Assembly: GCA_021778815.1 (NCBI GenBank)
Contig: JAJYBW010000023.1
Location: forward strand, 1 to 15,746
DNA length: 15,746 nt
Origin: Acidobacteriota bacterium
GTDB taxonomy: Bacteria; Acidobacteriota; Terriglobia; Terriglobales; Acidobacteriaceae
Direction of reading: 5' to 3'
Part shown: piece by piece, positions 1-8,396 of the stretch
Layout: each line of letters starts with the position of its first letter
Position numbering within the stretch: the stretch's first letter is position 1
Translations under genes and position numbers: made by a program
Notes under the pieces: generated by a model
The model's database searches: none
Seen by the model: only the letters and a program-made list of their open reading frames with translations
Told to the model about the DNA's origin: nothing

Positions 1-2
1 CA

Positions 3-2249
3 GTGTTCAACCGCCGCACCTTCTTGAAGACCAGTGCCGCCGCGCTTCCGCTGACCGCGCTTCATGCTCTCACCCCTGGTTCGAGCCTGGCTGCGGAAGA
101 AAATGTTGTTGCTGCAGCGATCGGGGTCACGCCCAGTCTTGTTCCGCTGCCTGCACGCCTCGCTCCTGTCGATCGCGCGGCGCTGCCATGGCAACAAAGG
201 GTTCGCCGTGTTGGCCAAAGCAACATGACCGAGCACGATCCCGCTGTGATGAACGTTGAAGAGTGGGCGGACTACTGGCACTCCGCCGATGCTGACATCG
301 TTTTCATCAGCGTGACCGGGATTCTTGCGTTTTATCCCTCGAAGGTGCCGTTCCATCGCCACGGAAAATATCTGCATGGCCGCGACTTCTTCGGGGAGTG
401 CGTGACCGCCGCGAAGAAACGCAACATGCGTGTGGTCGCCCGCATGAGCCCAGATCTGAACTGGGGCGATGCTCTTGCGGCTCATCCGGAATGGGCGATG
501 CGGCACAAGGATGGCTCGGTGCAGTTCAGCGGTCAGGATCCGCGGCTGTTTCAAACGTGCATGTTCACGAGCTATATGGATGACTACATTCCCGCCATCA
601 TGCGGGAGGTGAATTCGCTGTACGATGTGGACTGCTTTTACACCAACGGCTGGCCGCCCATCGGCGAACTTCCGGATTGCCACTGCGCCATCTGCAGTAA
701 GCTGCCGCCGGCGAATACGCCCGCCTACTGGGCGGTGTTCAACGATCGAGTGTTTCAGCTTTGGCAAAAGTACGACGCCATTGCAAAAGAGAAAAAGCCG
801 GATAGCTTCTTCTTCGCCAACCTTGGGGGCAACGTTCGCTGCGGGCCGAATATGGATCGACTCGGCAAGCTGGCGGTATGGTTCCAGGCGGACAACCAGG
901 GTCGCACCTATAACGACGCGGCTGTGTGGGGATGTACCTTGCAGGGCCGCGCCTGCAATGCGGTGCTCGACGGAAAATTTGCCGCCAATGTTACCGGGGC
1001 GTATTCGACCGGGGCCGTGACTTGGCGCAATGGCTCGAAAACTCCTGCGGAAGCCACCATGTGGCTGAATGAAACCCTGGCCGGCGGAATGGTTCCGTAC
1101 TATCACTTTGTTGGCTCAGAGGATGGCCTGGGGGAAGATCGCCGCTGGCAGGCCGTCGGCGCCAATTATTTTCAGTGGACTGCGAAGCACGATGCAGCTC
1201 TCACCACTCGCCGCTCCATCGCTAACATTGGCGTTGTCATGGGGCAGAGCACGCAGCTTTTATATCCAGGCCCGTCGACAGCACACTCGCATGCCTACAT
1301 GCATGAGACGACGCAGGGACTATACAACGCGCTGCTGCAGGGACGTTTCGCGTTTGACTTTGTGCATGAAGACCGTCTCGACGCGGAACGCCTCAGCAAA
1401 TATCGCGCGCTGATCCTGCCGAATATCGCCATGCTAAGCGACAAGCAATGCCAGCAGATTCGCGACTACGTTCACTCCGGCGGATCGATTCTGGCCAGCT
1501 TTGAGACCTCGCTTTACGATGAAAATCTCAACCCGCGCGCTGATTTTGGGCTGACGGACGTGCTCGGCATCCACAAGGCCGGCGATGTTGTCGGCACCAA
1601 TGGCAATGCATACTATGCGCGCATTGAAAATCCGGAGGCGAGCAGCCAGCATCCGCTGCTGCGGGGATTTACCAACACCAATTGGATACCCGGCGCGCAG
1701 AATCGTATCCCGCTGAAGGCTGTGGCGAATCCGTTGCTTACCGTCGTCCCCGGTTTCGTCAGCTATCCACCGGAGCTGGCCTATCCTCCGGTCTCGCATA
1801 CCAACGAGCCGGCCGTCGTATTGCGTGAAGTTGGCACCAGCCGCATCGCCTATTTTCCGGGCGATATTGAACGCACGTATTGGCTGACCGGGCATGGCGA
1901 TTTGTTGCGACTACTGCTCAACACCATTCAGTGGATCACAGCAGATCAGCAGATCGTTCACATTCAGGGGGAGGGATTCATTGAGGCGCTGACGTGGGAG
2001 ACGACGCCCGGATACGCGGTCCACTTGCTGAACTACACCAACCCCAATGCGCAGCACTGCTGGCTGCAGGAAAGTTATCCGATTGGGCCGCAGACTGTTC
2101 GCATGCAGCTGCCGCACGGCGTTGGGGTGAAATCTGTTGCGCTGCTCAAGGCCGGGCGAACGGTACCTTTTCATTTGCAAGGGGATGCCTTGCAATTTAC
2201 GATACCGAGCGTTGCGGACTATGAGGTTGCCGCTATTACGGTCGCCTAG
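3..2249 (+). CDS. Tat-exported putative glycoside hydrolase with beta-galactosidase-trimerisation-like domain
   Basis: A 748-residue exported protein. The N-terminus carries a twin-arginine signal (NRRTFLKTS, R4-R5) with an Ala-rich hydrophobic stretch and likely cleavage near residue 31, so it is probably folded before export to the periplasm. Residues about 80-290 look like the catalytic TIM-barrel half of the uncharacterised GHL6-type hydrolases, with an HPEWAMRHKDG segment (161-171), CFYTNGWP (211-217) and a small Cys cluster at C226, C228 and C231. Residues about 400-520 look like the Rossmann-type beta-galactosidase trimerisation domain (KYRALILPNIAML, then GGSILASFETS). The C-terminus is beta-rich. 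The substrate cannot be read from sequence and I cannot assign catalytic acids. The start is GTG at base 3, supported by the correctly placed Tat signal, but the ribosome-binding site lies outside the window. It converges on the sensor-kinase operon with a 35-bp gap and no visible terminator. Confidence 0.72.
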   Translation: MFNRRTFLKTSAAALPLTALHALTPGSSLAAEENVVAAAIGVTPSLVPLPARLAPVDRAALPWQQRVRRVGQSNMTEHDPAVMNVEEWADYWHSADADIVFISVTGILAFYPSKVPFHRHGKYLHGRDFFGECVTAAKKRNMRVVARMSPDLNWGDALAAHPEWAMRHKDGSVQFSGQDPRLFQTCMFTSYMDDYIPAIMREVNSLYDVDCFYTNGWPPIGELPDCHCAICSKLPPANTPAYWAVFNDRVFQLWQKYDAIAKEKKPDSFFFANLGGNVRCGPNMDRLGKLAVWFQADNQGRTYNDAAVWGCTLQGRACNAVLDGKFAANVTGAYSTGAVTWRNGSKTPAEATMWLNETLAGGMVPYYHFVGSEDGLGEDRRWQAVGANYFQWTAKHDAALTTRRSIANIGVVMGQSTQLLYPGPSTAHSHAYMHETTQGLYNALLQGRFAFDFVHEDRLDAERLSKYRALILPNIAMLSDKQCQQIRDYVHSGGSILASFETSLYDENLNPRADFGLTDVLGIHKAGDVVGTNGNAYYARIENPEASSQHPLLRGFTNTNWIPGAQNRIPLKAVANPLLTVVPGFVSYPPELAYPPVSHTNEPAVVLREVGTSRIAYFPGDIERTYWLTGHGDLLRLLLNTIQWITADQQIVHIQGEGFIEALTWETTPGYAVHLLNYTNPNAQHCWLQESYPIGPQTVRMQLPHGVGVKSVALLKAGRTVPFHLQGDALQFTIPSVADYEVAAITVA

Positions 2250-2284
2250 CACGCCGTCTGCGACGAAATGAATGGATCGTGCGC

Positions 2285-2803
2285 TTACTTTTCGAGTTCG
2301 TAGTGGAAACCGAATCGGCCAATCAGCATCAGGGAATGATCGCTGGGGGGAAGGATCTGGAAGGACTCGATTTTTCGATGGGTGTCATCGCGGATGGCAT
2401 TGACCTTGCCCAGAAATCGACCGGAAGTGGCCTCGTAAAACAGGACCTCTAAATTGTCGTTCACGCGATGCCACCCGAACATGTATTGCCCTGGCTCGAG
2501 TGAAGCTGTCCCGATTTTCAGAGGAACCTGCGTCACCAGAAAGATTGAATATTTTCCGTTGGCGGAATATCCCGACGTGATCAACACCGCGCCCGCAATA
2601 TATTTTCCAGCGCTGTCGACGATTCCGGTTTCGGTGCGCGATTCTGTTTCGATCTGTTCCTTCACGATTGGCGCGCGTGCCGGAATCCAGGAGTTCAGCT
2701 CCTGTTGCGTGGCGATGCGCCATGGTTGCGCCGCCGCAATGTTCAGGGTGAGGAACAAGGCCGCCAGCGGTACAAAGAAGGCTACAAATCTTCGACGTGT
2801 CAT
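2285..2803 (-). CDS. Small secreted protein of unknown function, last gene of the sensor-kinase operon
   Basis: I do not recognise a characterised family. The protein has 172 residues when started at the ATG at 2803, which has a weak GAGA motif about 6 bases upstream. A TTG at 2815 would add four residues, but the upstream AGGA sits too close to serve it. The N-terminus (MTRRRFVAFF, then a Leu/Ala-rich core ending AAAQPW) is a signal peptide with likely cleavage after AAA. The RRRF is mildly Tat-like, but Sec is more likely. The mature part is about 145 residues of mixed polar beta-type sequence with no cysteine and no catalytic motif, containing GYSANGKYSIFLVTQVPL and a C-terminal GRFGFHYELEK. 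It lies 34 bases downstream of the response regulator on the same strand, so it is probably co-transcribed with it. A periplasmic accessory, ligand-binding or output role is possible but is inference only. Confidence 0.62.
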   Translation of the reverse strand: MTRRRFVAFFVPLAALFLTLNIAAAQPWRIATQQELNSWIPARAPIVKEQIETESRTETGIVDSAGKYIAGAVLITSGYSANGKYSIFLVTQVPLKIGTASLEPGQYMFGWHRVNDNLEVLFYEATSGRFLGKVNAIRDDTHRKIESFQILPPSDHSLMLIGRFGFHYELEK

Positions 2804-2837
2804 ACGAGTTCTCAATTCCTATGGGCGAAAGCGCTGT

Positions 2838-3461
2838 CTAAAAGTGGACGATGCCGCGCTGGATTGCGGCGGTGACGGCTTGTGTCCGGTCCGTTACGCC
2901 TAGTTTTCCGAGGATGCTGTTGATGTGAGTTTTTACTGTCGCTTCGGAGATCTTCAATTCCTTGGCTATTTCCTTATTCGACTTTCCGGAAACAATTTCG
3001 CGAAGTACATCCAACTCGCGATAGGTGAGCGCCGGCCTCACCATCCGTTCCGCCAGGCGTTCCGCCACCTGTGCAGGAATTCTGGATCGACCGGAGTGAA
3101 CCGCGCGGATGGCATCCATCAATTCGTCGCCTGACATTCCTTTCAGCAGGTAGCCGCGCGCCCCCACGTCCAGCGCCCGATGAATATCCTCATCCCCGTC
3201 ATAGGTTGTCAGGACAATAATGCGCGCCTGCGGAAACTGGCTGCGGATGTGAGTGATGGCCTCAACGCCACTGATGCCCGGCAAGCGCAGGTCCATCAGC
3301 ACCACGTCCGGCAGATGCTTTCGAAATAATGTCAGCGCCATACTGCCGTCGGCGGTCTCGGCAACAACCTGCATGCCCGGCACGCCGTTGAGCAACGCGA
3401 CCAGGCCTTGCCTTACGACGTGATGATCTTCCACCACCATGATCTTGATTGAGTCAGGCAT
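2838..3461 (-). CDS. NarL/FixJ-family response regulator
   Basis: A 207-residue two-component response regulator acting as a cytoplasmic DNA-binding protein. Residues about 5-120 are a receiver domain with the acidic pair E11-D12, phosphoacceptor D57 in VVLMDLRLPG, switch Thr T85 (VLTTYDG) and conserved K107 (YLLKG). Residues about 143-204 are a LuxR-type helix-turn-helix (LTYRELDVLREIVSGKSNKEIAKEL, recognition helix around SEATVKTHINSIL). Length and order are standard for the family. I chose the ATG at 3461 (MPDSIKIMVVEDHH); a GTG at 3470 adds MDA and is also possible, with GAGAA just upstream of it. The gene begins 62 bases after the histidine-kinase stop on the same strand, which makes the kinase its cognate partner. 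The target promoters are not visible here; the adjacent small secreted protein and the glycosidase are candidates. Confidence 0.92.
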   Translation of the reverse strand: MPDSIKIMVVEDHHVVRQGLVALLNGVPGMQVVAETADGSMALTLFRKHLPDVVLMDLRLPGISGVEAITHIRSQFPQARIIVLTTYDGDEDIHRALDVGARGYLLKGMSGDELMDAIRAVHSGRSRIPAQVAERLAERMVRPALTYRELDVLREIVSGKSNKEIAKELKISEATVKTHINSILGKLGVTDRTQAVTAAIQRGIVHF

Positions 3462-3523
3462 CGCGTCCACGTTTTCTCAAGGCGTTGTTCATTTGTCCGG
3501 CCTCTGGCTGGGTTGTACCTATG

Positions 3524-6500
3524 CTAATTGAGTGGTAGCTCCACTGTTATTTTCGTTCCCTCGGCTGGGCCGCTGCTCATGGTGAAGGCCCCGCCAATGG
3601 CCTGCGTGCGCTCCCTCATCCCGATCACTCCAAAATGGCCCGCACTTGTCGCCTCGGCCACGTCGCTTGAAATGCCCACGCCATTGTCCTCGATCTGCAT
3701 TCGCAGACGTTTGATCTCGTACTGCACGGTGATGTTTACCTGAGTCGCGCCGGCATGCTGCAGAACGTTGGCGACCGCTTCCAGCGCAATCTTCAGCAAT
3801 TCCGATTCGACGTTCGGCGGCAGCGGCCGATACGTGCCGGTGAACTGAATATGGGTATCAATCGCCTTGTTCACCGTGCGCGCGCGAATTGCAGCGGTAA
3901 ATCTCGAAGCAAAGTCGACATTCCCTGGCTCGTTCGATCTCAGGTTCCAGATGGAACTTCGCGCTTCAGCCAGACTGTCGCGGACCAGCCTGCGCGTCTG
4001 GTTCAGCTGTTCACGTACTGCTTGTGGGGAACTGGTCAGCATCTGGGCGGCGAGTTCTAGCTGGACTGAGATCCCGACAAAACCTTGCGCCAGGGTATCG
4101 TGAATTTCACGGGCGATGCGGGTACGCTCGGCGAGCACGGCCCGGAATCGCGACTCCACCTGATGCACTCGCCAGCGATAAACCAGCCACGCGAGAAACA
4201 AAATGAGCAACCCGCAAAGTAGATAGAACCAATAGGTCTGGGTGAAATACGGTTGCAGCTGGAAGCGGAGAGTCGCCGGCATAGTGCTCCAGACACCGTC
4301 GTTATTGGCCGCAAGCACTTCAAAGTGATATCGCCCGGGAGGAATGTTGGTGTAGTACGCAACACGCCGCGTGCCGGCATCGATCCAGGTACGATCGAAT
4401 CCCGTGAGCCGGTATTTGTAATGCACCTGCTGCGGGGCGACATAAGTGAGCCCCGCATAATGAAACGCAAATCGAGAATGCCCTGGACCAACTTTGACTG
4501 GCCCGTTCAGTGGCATGTTCTTTTCGTCCACGGAGACCTGCTCGATTGCAACCAGCGGAGCCACACTGTTCCGCTGCAACCTGGCAGGATCGATCCATGC
4601 GACGCCCTTCAAGGTGGAGAACCACAACGTCCCATCGTTCGCCTTCCACGAGGAAGGGTGGCCAATGCCGCTGCACTCGCGAATCTTCATTCCATCCGCG
4701 GTGCCGTAGGCGGTGATCGGAAGCGAATGGCTTTGACCCGCAGCCACATTCGTCAGATCGTCGATAGCCACCCGAAAAATTCCTGAGTTCGAGCTGATCC
4801 AGAGCGCGCCACTCTGGTCTTCCAGAATTCCGTCAATGACATCGGGAAGTCCGAGATTTGCGGAAAACGAATGGATCCGATGTTGAGGATCATCGATCGC
4901 CAAAAGGTTGAGGCCCTCTCCATTGGTGCCGATCCAAAGATGGTGCTGCGAATCCAGCATCAACGCCGTGATCACGTCGCTCGAAAGCCCATCGCTTTTT
5001 GTGTAGTTGATAAATTTGCCGTGCAGAAAATGGCTGAGTCCACGCAGGGTGCCAATCCACAAGCTGCCGTCGTCGCCTTGTGTCAGCGCTCCAACAAAAT
5101 CGTTGGCCAGACCATCCGTCTGGGTATAAATCGTCGCGCGACTGCCGTTGATTTGCGCCAGTCCATGCCGCGTGCCCACCCACAGCGAACCATCTCGATC
5201 CGCCAACAGCGAGCGGACATATTCATCCGGCAGCAGATCCGTCGCGGCGGTTGCAGTGAACTGGCCGTGCTCCATCTGATTCAGTCCGTTCGGAGTTCCA
5301 ACCCATAAATTTCCCCTGGCGTCGGCGGCGAGTGAAAGAATCGTACCGCTTGTCAGTCCTTGCTTCTCGGCGAAAACAGATACGCGGCCGCCGCTGTAGC
5401 GATTGAGCCCGCCGCCATCCGTGCCAATCCACATATCTCCGTCCGGTCCCTGTAACACCGAACTGATCAGGTTGTCAGAGAGGCCATCGCTCTCCGTCAA
5501 CGTCATGAATTTTTGATCTTTCAGCAGCGCGGCTCCAGCCGATTCGGTGCCCACCCACAACGAGCCTTCGCGATCCTCATACATCGCCAGGATCAGATTT
5601 TCCGCCAGCCCTTGCTTCGATTGGAAGACGCTGATCGCACCGTCAAGAATGCGCGCGATGCCGTGATTTGTCCCCACCCACAACGCGCCTTCCCGATCTT
5701 GATAGAGAGCCTGGATTTGATTTCCAGGCAAGCCATTCGCGGTGGTGTAGGCCGTCAGTTTTCCGTCCGCGAATACCGCCAGACCGCCGGGAGTGCCCAT
5801 CCATATATGTCCCGACTTGTCGGTGAGGAGTGCATCCACTTCGCTGTCGGGCAGTCCATTCGCAATACCGTAGGAGCGAAGCGTTCCATTGGAAAACTGC
5901 TGCACTCCGTTTTGTGTGCCCACCCATAGAGTGCCTGCCGGATCGGTGGCGATGGCGCGGATGGTGTCGATTCCCAAGGGCGAGCCGGCGAATGGCTTTT
6001 CTACACGGCCGCGTTCCATCTGATCGAGCCCGCTATCCGTCGCCACCCACAACGTCCCGTTCGGTCCATTGGCTACGGCGCTGATGGTGTCGCTGGAGAG
6101 TCCTTGCCGCGTTGTATAGGGAACGAAGTGATCATGGGCATACTGCGCGAGGCCGCCGGCGGTGATCGCCCAAACTTCTCCGTGACTGTCCTGAAACACG
6201 CTCCAGATGCTGTTGTCAGGCAGTCCCTGCGCCAGAGTGAACGCAGTGAATTGCCCGTCGCGTAACCTTGTCAGTCCGTCCGCAGTGCTGATCCACAGGT
6301 TTCCGTCATGGTCTTCCAGCAGGCCGCGAATGTCGTTGCTGAGCAGCTGCGGCGTATTCCTCCGGTTGTACACGGTGAAATCGATTCCATCGAATCGAGC
6401 TACGCCTTCGCGGGTGGCGAACCACAGGTAGCCGTCGCGTGTCTGCAAAATCGCGCGCACAGAGTTTTGAGGCAGTCCGCTGTCTGTCTGCCAGGTCTCA

Positions 6501-6730
6501 AGTCCATACTGGCTTAGTTTTCGATTGGGATTCAGAGCGTGGCTGCTGCTACACGCCAGAACAAGGAATAACAACGTCATCCAGCGAAATAAGCGAGCCG
6601 TGTGTTCAAAAACAACAAGCGCGCGATCGCATTTCCAAAATGTCAGGTGAGACGAGGAGCCCTGTGCAGCGCGGACTGGAAGGGGTGTGCTCAAACCTAT
6701 ATCCATCGAAAGGTTGAGTCTGACATCCAT
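3524..6730 (-). CDS. Two-component sensor histidine kinase with double beta-propeller periplasmic sensor (Reg_prop/Y_Y_Y/HisKA_3)
   Basis: A 1068-residue membrane kinase. An N-terminal hydrophobic segment (about 51-65, ending SSSHA before LNPN) acts as a signal peptide or anchor. Residues about 70-715 hold 15 propeller-repeat motifs of the LW[VI]GT type, enough for two seven-bladed propellers. Residues about 765-827 are a Y_Y_Y domain (YKYRLTGFDRTW, then PPGRYHFEVLAANNDGVW). One membrane helix follows (about 832-852). The cytoplasmic part is a HisKA_3 dimerisation domain with phospho-acceptor H877 (REIHDTLAQGF) and an HATPase domain with N-box N988, DNG at D1015 and a glycine box near G1031. 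The order matches propeller sensor kinases that, in Bacteroidetes, detect oligosaccharide fragments. The start is uncertain: no clear Shine-Dalgarno precedes 6730, ATGs also exist at 6706 and 6580, and the first start gives an unusually long 50-residue lead before the hydrophobic core. It is first in an operon with the response regulator. Confidence 0.9.
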   Translation of the reverse strand: MDVRLNLSMDIGLSTPLPVRAAQGSSSHLTFWKCDRALVVFEHTARLFRWMTLLFLVLACSSSHALNPNRKLSQYGLETWQTDSGLPQNSVRAILQTRDGYLWFATREGVARFDGIDFTVYNRRNTPQLLSNDIRGLLEDHDGNLWISTADGLTRLRDGQFTAFTLAQGLPDNSIWSVFQDSHGEVWAITAGGLAQYAHDHFVPYTTRQGLSSDTISAVANGPNGTLWVATDSGLDQMERGRVEKPFAGSPLGIDTIRAIATDPAGTLWVGTQNGVQQFSNGTLRSYGIANGLPDSEVDALLTDKSGHIWMGTPGGLAVFADGKLTAYTTANGLPGNQIQALYQDREGALWVGTNHGIARILDGAISVFQSKQGLAENLILAMYEDREGSLWVGTESAGAALLKDQKFMTLTESDGLSDNLISSVLQGPDGDMWIGTDGGGLNRYSGGRVSVFAEKQGLTSGTILSLAADARGNLWVGTPNGLNQMEHGQFTATAATDLLPDEYVRSLLADRDGSLWVGTRHGLAQINGSRATIYTQTDGLANDFVGALTQGDDGSLWIGTLRGLSHFLHGKFINYTKSDGLSSDVITALMLDSQHHLWIGTNGEGLNLLAIDDPQHRIHSFSANLGLPDVIDGILEDQSGALWISSNSGIFRVAIDDLTNVAAGQSHSLPITAYGTADGMKIRECSGIGHPSSWKANDGTLWFSTLKGVAWIDPARLQRNSVAPLVAIEQVSVDEKNMPLNGPVKVGPGHSRFAFHYAGLTYVAPQQVHYKYRLTGFDRTWIDAGTRRVAYYTNIPPGRYHFEVLAANNDGVWSTMPATLRFQLQPYFTQTYWFYLLCGLLILFLAWLVYRWRVHQVESRFRAVLAERTRIAREIHDTLAQGFVGISVQLELAAQMLTSSPQAVREQLNQTRRLVRDSLAEARSSIWNLRSNEPGNVDFASRFTAAIRARTVNKAIDTHIQFTGTYRPLPPNVESELLKIALEAVANVLQHAGATQVNITVQYEIKRLRMQIEDNGVGISSDVAEATSAGHFGVIGMRERTQAIGGAFTMSSGPAEGTKITVELPLN

Positions 6731-6799
6731 CTAAGGATACAAGACAACGCAGTGTAGCCCTTGTAGATTTGGAGATGCCTCTGAAAGTTTGCCATATTC

Positions 6800-6842
6800 A
6801 AGGCCGTTGCGGGGAATGACCCGCGACGGCCTTTCTTTTTTT
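6800..6842 (+). terminator. Strong intrinsic terminator-like hairpin pointing along the plus strand
   Basis: A 14-bp stem (AAGGCCGTTGCGGG paired with CCCGCGACGGCCTT, one G-U pair) closes on the loop GAATGA and is followed by a T-rich run to 6842. On the minus strand the sequence after the stem is TTGAATATGG, a poor U-tract, although the minus-strand amidohydrolase ends 58 bases before it and could use it weakly. No plus-strand gene is visible immediately upstream, which makes the orientation odd. Confidence 0.7.
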
Positions 6843-6899
6843 GCGCCAAAAGTTCCGATTCAACGGGAAGGGAAGGCGGTACTCCGGCAGACCCATTTC

Positions 6900-8168
6900 T
6901 CAAGCGACATTCGCAGGTACCGTCGCCGATGAATCTTTATAGAGTGATCCTTCCTTCATGATTACGTGCAGATTTTTCTGGCGCACGACCAAGTCCAGAT
7001 CCTTGAGCGGATCGCCGTCGACCAAAAGCAAATCGGCGATGTAGCCTTCTTTCACCTGGCCAAGCTCGTTGCCCATCCCCATGACCTGGCCGCCGACGCG
7101 AGTACCGCATTGCAGCGCTTCGTTGGGGGAGAAGCCGAGCAGGTCGACAAAATGTTTCAGGTCGCGCGCATTGTCGCCTTGTGGTGACTGGGCGAACCCA
7201 TAGTCTCCGCCGATCAGGATGCGCACGCCGCGCTTGCGAAGCTCGGTGTAGACGGCGGCCGTGGTATCGATGGTGCGCTGCATCATGCGTCCGACTTTCG
7301 AGTCGCGCATGAATCCCCAGGGTTCGCCTTCGTACAGCGTGCTGTAAATGATGCCGATGGCCGGCCCCACAAAAACCTTATCCTTCACGGATTCCAGCAT
7401 GTCCAGCGCTTCTTCATCGGCCGACTCGCAATGGTAGATTACGTCGATGCCGCAGCGGACGGCTCGCTTCACCGATTCGGCGGCACGCGCGTGGCAATTG
7501 ACCTTCTTGCCGAAGTCGCGGGCCACGCTGACCGCCAGCTGGATTTCATCTTCGCGCATCACGGTCAGGCCGCCGTGCGCCGCAGGGCTCAGATCGTCGC
7601 CGGAGATGTTCAGCTTGACGTTGTCGACGCCTTCGCGGCAGCACAGGCGAACCGCCTTGCGAATCTCCTCCGGGCCATCGGCGATCAATCCAAAACTCTC
7701 GTAATACATGTGCGCTTTGCGTTCATCGCCCAGACCGCCGGTCACTGTGATTTCCGGGCTTGCCGCGCGAATGCGAGGTCCAGGAAATTGTCCCGCATTC
7801 ACCGCGTTACGGATGACGACATCCAAACGCAGTTTCGACGTGGCGGCGCTGTAGGCGCTGGTAAAACCATGGTCGAGCAAGGTCTTCGCGTTGCGCACGG
7901 TCAGCAGGACATGCTCTTCGGGAGGAATGTTGCCAAGGTCGGAATCATTGACCGCGCCGCCGAAAGAAATGTGCGCGTGGCCCTCGACCAGTCCGGGCAT
8001 CAGCGTTCTGCCGCGCGCTTCAATCACTGTGGCGCCGTCTGCGCTCAGCTTTTCCGGCGCGCGTGCGATGCTTTTAATCCGGTCGCCTTCGATTAGAACA
8101 TCGGCTGGAAAGGCCGGCGCACCGCTTCCGTCCCACAGGCTGGCACCGCGAAAAAGAATCGGATTCAT
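6900..8168 (-). CDS. Metal-dependent amidohydrolase (imidazolonepropionase/dipeptidase-like)
   Basis: A 422-residue cytoplasmic hydrolase of the amidohydrolase superfamily. The sequence shows an N-terminal beta-sandwich strand region (ILFRGASLWDGSG), metal ligands H64 and H66 in GHAHISF, a probable carboxylated lysine K185 (NVKLNISGDD), H226 (NCHARAAES), H246 (IYHCES) and D322 (GGDYGFA), then the C-terminal EGYIADLLLVDGDPL segment. This is a complete binuclear ligand set, so it is likely active. The family hydrolyses cyclic amides, Xaa-Pro peptides or related bonds; I cannot choose a substrate. The start is the ATG at 8168 because a perfect AGGAGG lies 9 bases upstream; a longer open frame to 8225 exists but has no comparable support. 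It lies 228 bases downstream of the sugar dehydrogenase on the same strand with a good promoter between them, so it is probably transcribed on its own. Confidence 0.85.
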   Translation of the reverse strand: MNPILFRGASLWDGSGAPAFPADVLIEGDRIKSIARAPEKLSADGATVIEARGRTLMPGLVEGHAHISFGGAVNDSDLGNIPPEEHVLLTVRNAKTLLDHGFTSAYSAATSKLRLDVVIRNAVNAGQFPGPRIRAASPEITVTGGLGDERKAHMYYESFGLIADGPEEIRKAVRLCCREGVDNVKLNISGDDLSPAAHGGLTVMREDEIQLAVSVARDFGKKVNCHARAAESVKRAVRCGIDVIYHCESADEEALDMLESVKDKVFVGPAIGIIYSTLYEGEPWGFMRDSKVGRMMQRTIDTTAAVYTELRKRGVRILIGGDYGFAQSPQGDNARDLKHFVDLLGFSPNEALQCGTRVGGQVMGMGNELGQVKEGYIADLLLVDGDPLKDLDLVVRQKNLHVIMKEGSLYKDSSATVPANVA

Positions 8169-8177
8169 CTCAGAGAT

Positions 8178-8183
8178 CCTCCT
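8178..8183 (-). promoter_or_regulatory. Ribosome-binding site that fixes the amidohydrolase start
   Basis: Read on the minus strand this is AGGAGG, a full Shine-Dalgarno match, 9 bases before the ATG at 8168. It decides against the longer upstream start at 8225. Confidence 0.8.
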
Positions 8184-8223
8184 GAAAATCGTCAACATAC
8201 CCAAGCGGGAGACGCTTGTAGGC

Positions 8224-8251
8224 ATTCTAATGGAAAATTACAAACTTCCAA
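8224..8251 (-). promoter_or_regulatory. Sigma70-type promoter candidate for the amidohydrolase gene
   Basis: On the minus strand TTGGAA (8251-8246) and TAGAAT (8229-8224) are separated by 16 bases. The -10 matches the consensus at five of six positions and the -35 at four. Transcription would start near 8217, giving an approximately 50-base leader. That leader opens with a 6-bp stem-loop (CAAGCG paired with CGCTTG, 8202-8218) and contains the AGGAGG. Position and spacing are convincing, but there is no experimental support. Confidence 0.45.
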
Positions 8252-8396
8252 TGGTGTTCAGGAAGGCAGCGGGAGGGAGTCGAGATTGGCGGCTTGCAAG
8301 AAGGGCGCCACCGAACGCGATTCAGAATCGAATCGGCCCGGTGGCGGCAGGTTTTCGTGTCTTCGAGGAACGAAGAGCGAAGATTTCGGAGCGGTC

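Noticed and set aside
6541..6580. Lipoprotein signal in the sensor kinase (VLAC before SSSHA)
   Set aside because: Leu at -2 is atypical for a lipobox, and SHA before LNPN fits signal peptidase I or an uncleaved anchor better.
7431..8096. Plus-strand open frame of 221 codons
   Set aside because: Antisense to the amidohydrolase, which has a full metal-ligand set.
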